The notes under the pieces are model-generated. The model worked only from the letters and a program-made list of their open reading frames with translations. It did not search any database and was not told the DNA's origin. This document shows positions 61,723 through 64,000 of a DNA stretch of 64,000 nt, piece after piece. The stretch is taken from the NCBI RefSeq assembly GCF_001425625.1, contig NZ_LMCP01000048.1, positions 67,907-131,906 on the forward strand, given 5' to 3'. Each line of letters begins with the position of its first letter. Position 1 is the first letter of the stretch. The stretch comes from Mesorhizobium sp. Root102 (GTDB lineage Bacteria > Pseudomonadota > Alphaproteobacteria > Rhizobiales > Rhizobiaceae). Both the position numbers and the translations under genes were made by a program.

Positions 61723-62730
61723 CTATTCGGCGGGCACATGTTTGGTGGCGACTGAGTGACCGGCCTTCTTGGCGCGGTACTCGCTATAGGCGGCGATCAG
61801 CATCTCCTCGTCGCGATATTGCGGCACCCAGCCGAGCTGACGCCCGGCTTTGGACACGTCGAGCACGCACTCCTCGTCGGCGATCAGATATTGTTCCGGG
61901 TCCATGATCGGCATGTTCATCAGGTCGAGCAGGTCGAGCGTGCGCTTGACCGCCCAGCCCGGTGTCGGGATCAGGATCGATTTCGAGCCGGCATGCCTGA
62001 TCAGATCGCCGAGCAGCTTCTTCACCGGCGGCGGATTGAGAGAACCGAGATTATAGGCCTCGTTTGGCACGCCGGCCTTCCAGGCGGCGCGCGCGGCCTC
62101 GGCGCAGTCGAACACCGAGATGAACTGATAGGGGTTCCTGCCCGAACCGATCATCGGCACGGGAAGATTCCAGTCGATCAGCTTGAACAGTTTTTCCAGG
62201 ATGCCGAGACGGCCGGGGCCGATGATCAGGCGCGGGCGAAACAGCGAGATCGACATGCCGCGCTTGCGCCATTCGGCCGCCAGCTCCTCGGTCTTCTGCT
62301 TCGACCAGCCATATTCGCCGAGCGGCGCGACCGGGTGCTCCTCGGTCATCGGCTGGGTGACCGTGTGGCCGTAGATCATGTCGGTCGTGTAGTGGACGAG
62401 CTTGGGTGCGCCGGCTCTGTCCATGGCCTGCATGATGTGCTCGGTGCCATGAAAATTGACCGGGAAGAAGAAATCGTGCCGCTTGGCGCGCACCTGGATC
62501 GGCGACAGCATCTTGGCCGACAGATTGTAGACCATGTCGTCGGCCTTGAGCCCAACCGCGGCGACCGACGCCGGATCGGTGACGTCGCATTGGATGAAGC
62601 GGACATTGCGGTAATGCGGCAGGTCGCTTTTGACGATGTCGGCGACGACAACCTCTTCACCATCGGTCACAAGCTTCGGGGCAAGATGGCGGCCGACGAA
62701 ACCGTCGCCGCCGAAAATCACATGTCTCAT
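61723..62730 (-). CDS. NAD(P)-dependent sugar epimerase/dehydratase
   Basis: A 335-residue extended SDR with FGGDGFVGRHLAPKLV at the N-terminus and GEYGWSKQKTEELA. The Tyr-x-x-x-Lys pair is Y-G-W-S-K. It overlaps the small transporter gene by 4 nt. Probably acts on a nucleotide or polyprenyl sugar. Confidence 0.84.
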   Translation of the reverse strand: MRHVIFGGDGFVGRHLAPKLVTDGEEVVVADIVKSDLPHYRNVRFIQCDVTDPASVAAVGLKADDMVYNLSAKMLSPIQVRAKRHDFFFPVNFHGTEHIMQAMDRAGAPKLVHYTTDMIYGHTVTQPMTEEHPVAPLGEYGWSKQKTEELAAEWRKRGMSISLFRPRLIIGPGRLGILEKLFKLIDWNLPVPMIGSGRNPYQFISVFDCAEAARAAWKAGVPNEAYNLGSLNPPPVKKLLGDLIRHAGSKSILIPTPGWAVKRTLDLLDLMNMPIMDPEQYLIADEECVLDVSKAGRQLGWVPQYRDEEMLIAAYSEYRAKKAGHSVATKHVPAE

Positions 62731-63176
62731 CGAAGGCTCTCGTTTGCCTGGATCTTGTCGGGCGTGATGGAAGCAGTCTGGTCTTCATGCCCTCGCCCGC
62801 CCAAATCCCGGCCACTTTGGGCGATCAGCACGGTTCCGACGCAGATGAACGCGATGCCGGCGATGCGCCAGCCATTGAGGTCCTCGCGGAAGACGAAATA
62901 GGCGAAGATGGCGACGGCCACATAGGCGAGGCTGAGGAACGGATAGGCGAAGGAGAGCTCGACCTTGGACAGCACAAAGAGGTGCGAGGCCATCGATATG
63001 ACGAAGGTGCAAAGGCCCAGGAACACCCAGGGGCTGAAGACGATCTGCAACAGCTTGACGAGCGGATTGACGCCCTCGAACGAGATCGGCCCGAGCGACA
63101 TCATGCCTTGCTTCAGCATCAGCTGTGCAGCAGCATTGGTCATGACCGTAAAGAGAATGAAGACGATGTATTTCAT
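62727..63176 (-). CDS. Small EamA/SMR-type membrane transporter
   Basis: About 149 residues from the ATG at 63176 with four membrane segments and an SMR-like end (ELSFAYPFLSLAYVAVAIFAYFVF). Resembles ArnE/F-like flippase subunits that move lipid-linked sugars. It overlaps the epimerase gene by 4 nt. The ORF extends to a TTG at 63185. Confidence 0.75.
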   Translation of the reverse strand: MKYIVFILFTVMTNAAAQLMLKQGMMSLGPISFEGVNPLVKLLQIVFSPWVFLGLCTFVISMASHLFVLSKVELSFAYPFLSLAYVAVAIFAYFVFREDLNGWRIAGIAFICVGTVLIAQSGRDLGGRGHEDQTASITPDKIQANESLR

Positions 63177-63252
63177 GTGTTCCAAGCCACCCCTTCACGC
63201 CTCCTATTACAAACCCGCAAATATTTCGTGAAGCCACAAGAATGTTTTGAGT

Positions 63253-63273
63253 GAATCGTGGGTTTAACGATTC
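63253..63273. promoter_or_regulatory. GAATCGT-7-ACGATTC dyad upstream of the transporter gene
   Basis: GAATCGT (63253-63259) and ACGATTC (63267-63273) are perfect complements, and each arm contains the GANTC site methylated by CcrM-type enzymes. It lies in the 125-nt gap between the DprE1-like gene and the transporter gene, a plausible promoter or operator position. Confidence 0.4.
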
Positions 63274-63300
63274 GGAAACCAAGAATTACTCGAATTTTAG

Positions 63301-64000
63301 CTATTCCGCCGCCTCGACCGCACCTCGCCGCGTGTCCAGCTTCCTTGCCGTCCGCGCCCAGAAGTCGGACATGAAGGCAGGATCGCGAAGCGCCTCCAGC
63401 CGCGGCCATTTGGGAAAAGACGAAGCGAAGATGTCGGCGCCCATGCGGGCGTCCTTGTAGGGGTTGACCGCGCCTTCCGCCTCGACCGTGATCCGATCGA
63501 GGTCCCGCAACAAGGCGAGCGTCGCAGCCCCCCTGTTGGGGAAATCCAGCGTCAGCGTGTAGCCGGGGCGCGGGAATGAGAGCAGCGCCGGCGAGCGGAT
63601 GGAGCCGAAGCGTTTCAGCACAGTGAGGAACGAGCCCTGCCCTGCTTGCCTTGCAGCCGCCAGCAGTGCCGGCACCGCCTCGCGCGCCGTCTCTTCCGGC
63701 ACCACGCTCTGGTGCTGGAAAAGCCCTTTCGGCCCATAAAGCCGGTTCCAGTCACGCACGCCGTCGAGCGGGAAGAAGAAGCCTTGATATCCGACTTGGC
63801 GCGGCACTGTTGCCCGGCCCTTCTTCCACCTGTAGGCGGCGTTGAAGGCAGTCAGGAACGGCCGATTGAGCACATTGAACGGCGGCTGCACCGGCACCGA
63901 GAGATTGCCGCCGGCGCGCGAGGCGGCATGCGAGCCGTGCTCGGCGTGATTGCCTGACAACAGCAACCCGCGACCGCTGTTGCGGCCGCCGGCAAGCTGG
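63301..64000 (-). CDS. DprE1-like FAD oxidoreductase, C-terminal part (cut by window edge)
   Basis: Minus-strand frame open to 64000; QLAGGRNSGRG before LSGNHAEHGS shows the coding region continues past the edge. RVPRQVGYQGFFFPLDGVRDWNR-like text, PRPGYTLTLDFPNRG and a C-terminal AVNPYKDARM match decaprenylphosphoryl-ribose oxidase family proteins, which oxidise polyprenyl-linked sugars for arabinose-type glycans. No start can be seen. It precedes the SMR, epimerase and aminotransferase genes on the same strand. Confidence 0.8.
   Translation of the reverse strand, partial: QLAGGRNSGRGLLLSGNHAEHGSHAASRAGGNLSVPVQPPFNVLNRPFLTAFNAAYRWKKGRATVPRQVGYQGFFFPLDGVRDWNRLYGPKGLFQHQSVVPEETAREAVPALLAAARQAGQGSFLTVLKRFGSIRSPALLSFPRPGYTLTLDFPNRGAATLALLRDLDRITVEAEGAVNPYKDARMGADIFASSFPKWPRLEALRDPAFMSDFWARTARKLDTRRGAVEAAE

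Overview
The window is GC-rich, densely packed alphaproteobacterial chromosome, most likely from Mesorhizobium or a close Rhizobiales relative. The reasons are the codon use, the many 4-nt ATGA/GTGA gene overlaps, a RIME-like palindromic repeat, and the paired small DUF1127-type genes. No rRNA, tRNA, CRISPR array, phage or transposase gene was seen.

Layout. Positions 1-3011 hold the cobQ start, a cupin protein resembling DMSP lyases, and a valine-type pair (isobutyryl-CoA dehydrogenase, mmsB). Positions 3326-16139 (mostly minus strand) hold a first FAD/GcvT demethylating dehydrogenase, a small membrane protein, a phasin-like protein, an omega-aminotransferase, a prolyl oligopeptidase, two tandem MFS paralogues and a phospholipase D-like protein. 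Positions 16401-22561 (plus) form a probable operon: an MttB-family methyltransferase, a DUF559 nuclease embedded in a repeat, a second FAD/GcvT dehydrogenase and a DddP-like M24 protein. Then come a PhnD-like protein, a desaturase, an XRE regulator and a homocysteine methyltransferase behind a palindromic operator (25598-26682). Positions 27178-34447 are housekeeping or accessory: sigma factor/VWA, an ArsR-led operon, a flavoprotein and a dienelactone hydrolase. Positions 34554-46647 carry the corrinoid/C1 core: Fe-S protein, second MttB, corrinoid protein, DUF1638, a virulence-factor-domain protein, MetV-like, MetF-like, methyl-THF:corrinoid methyltransferase and a RACo-like reactivase. Positions 46828-58016 hold small proteins, a GbdR/ArgR-type AraC regulator, an ABC importer and a third FAD/GcvT dehydrogenase. 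Positions 58176-64000 (minus) are a lipid- or glycan-type cluster ending in a truncated DprE1-like oxidase.

How the genes fit together. The simplest reading is a dispersed aerobic system for stripping methyl groups from quaternary amines or a related compound such as DMSP. MttB proteins would move a methyl group onto the corrinoid protein, and the RACo-like protein would reactivate the cobalt. The methyl group would then go to THF through the pterin-binding methyltransferase and be interconverted by MetV/MetF, or go to homocysteine through Bmt. The same Bmt/corrinoid/pterin parts also look like a split methionine synthase. FAD/GcvT proteins would finish with dimethylglycine- or sarcosine-type substrates. 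Two regulatory signals support a network: a near-identical palindrome upstream of both bmt and the pterin methyltransferase, and TGTCGC-type boxes near the AraC regulator, the corrinoid gene and the third dehydrogenase. Several components also share Arg/Gly-rich tails. Substrate identity is not determined by the sequence.
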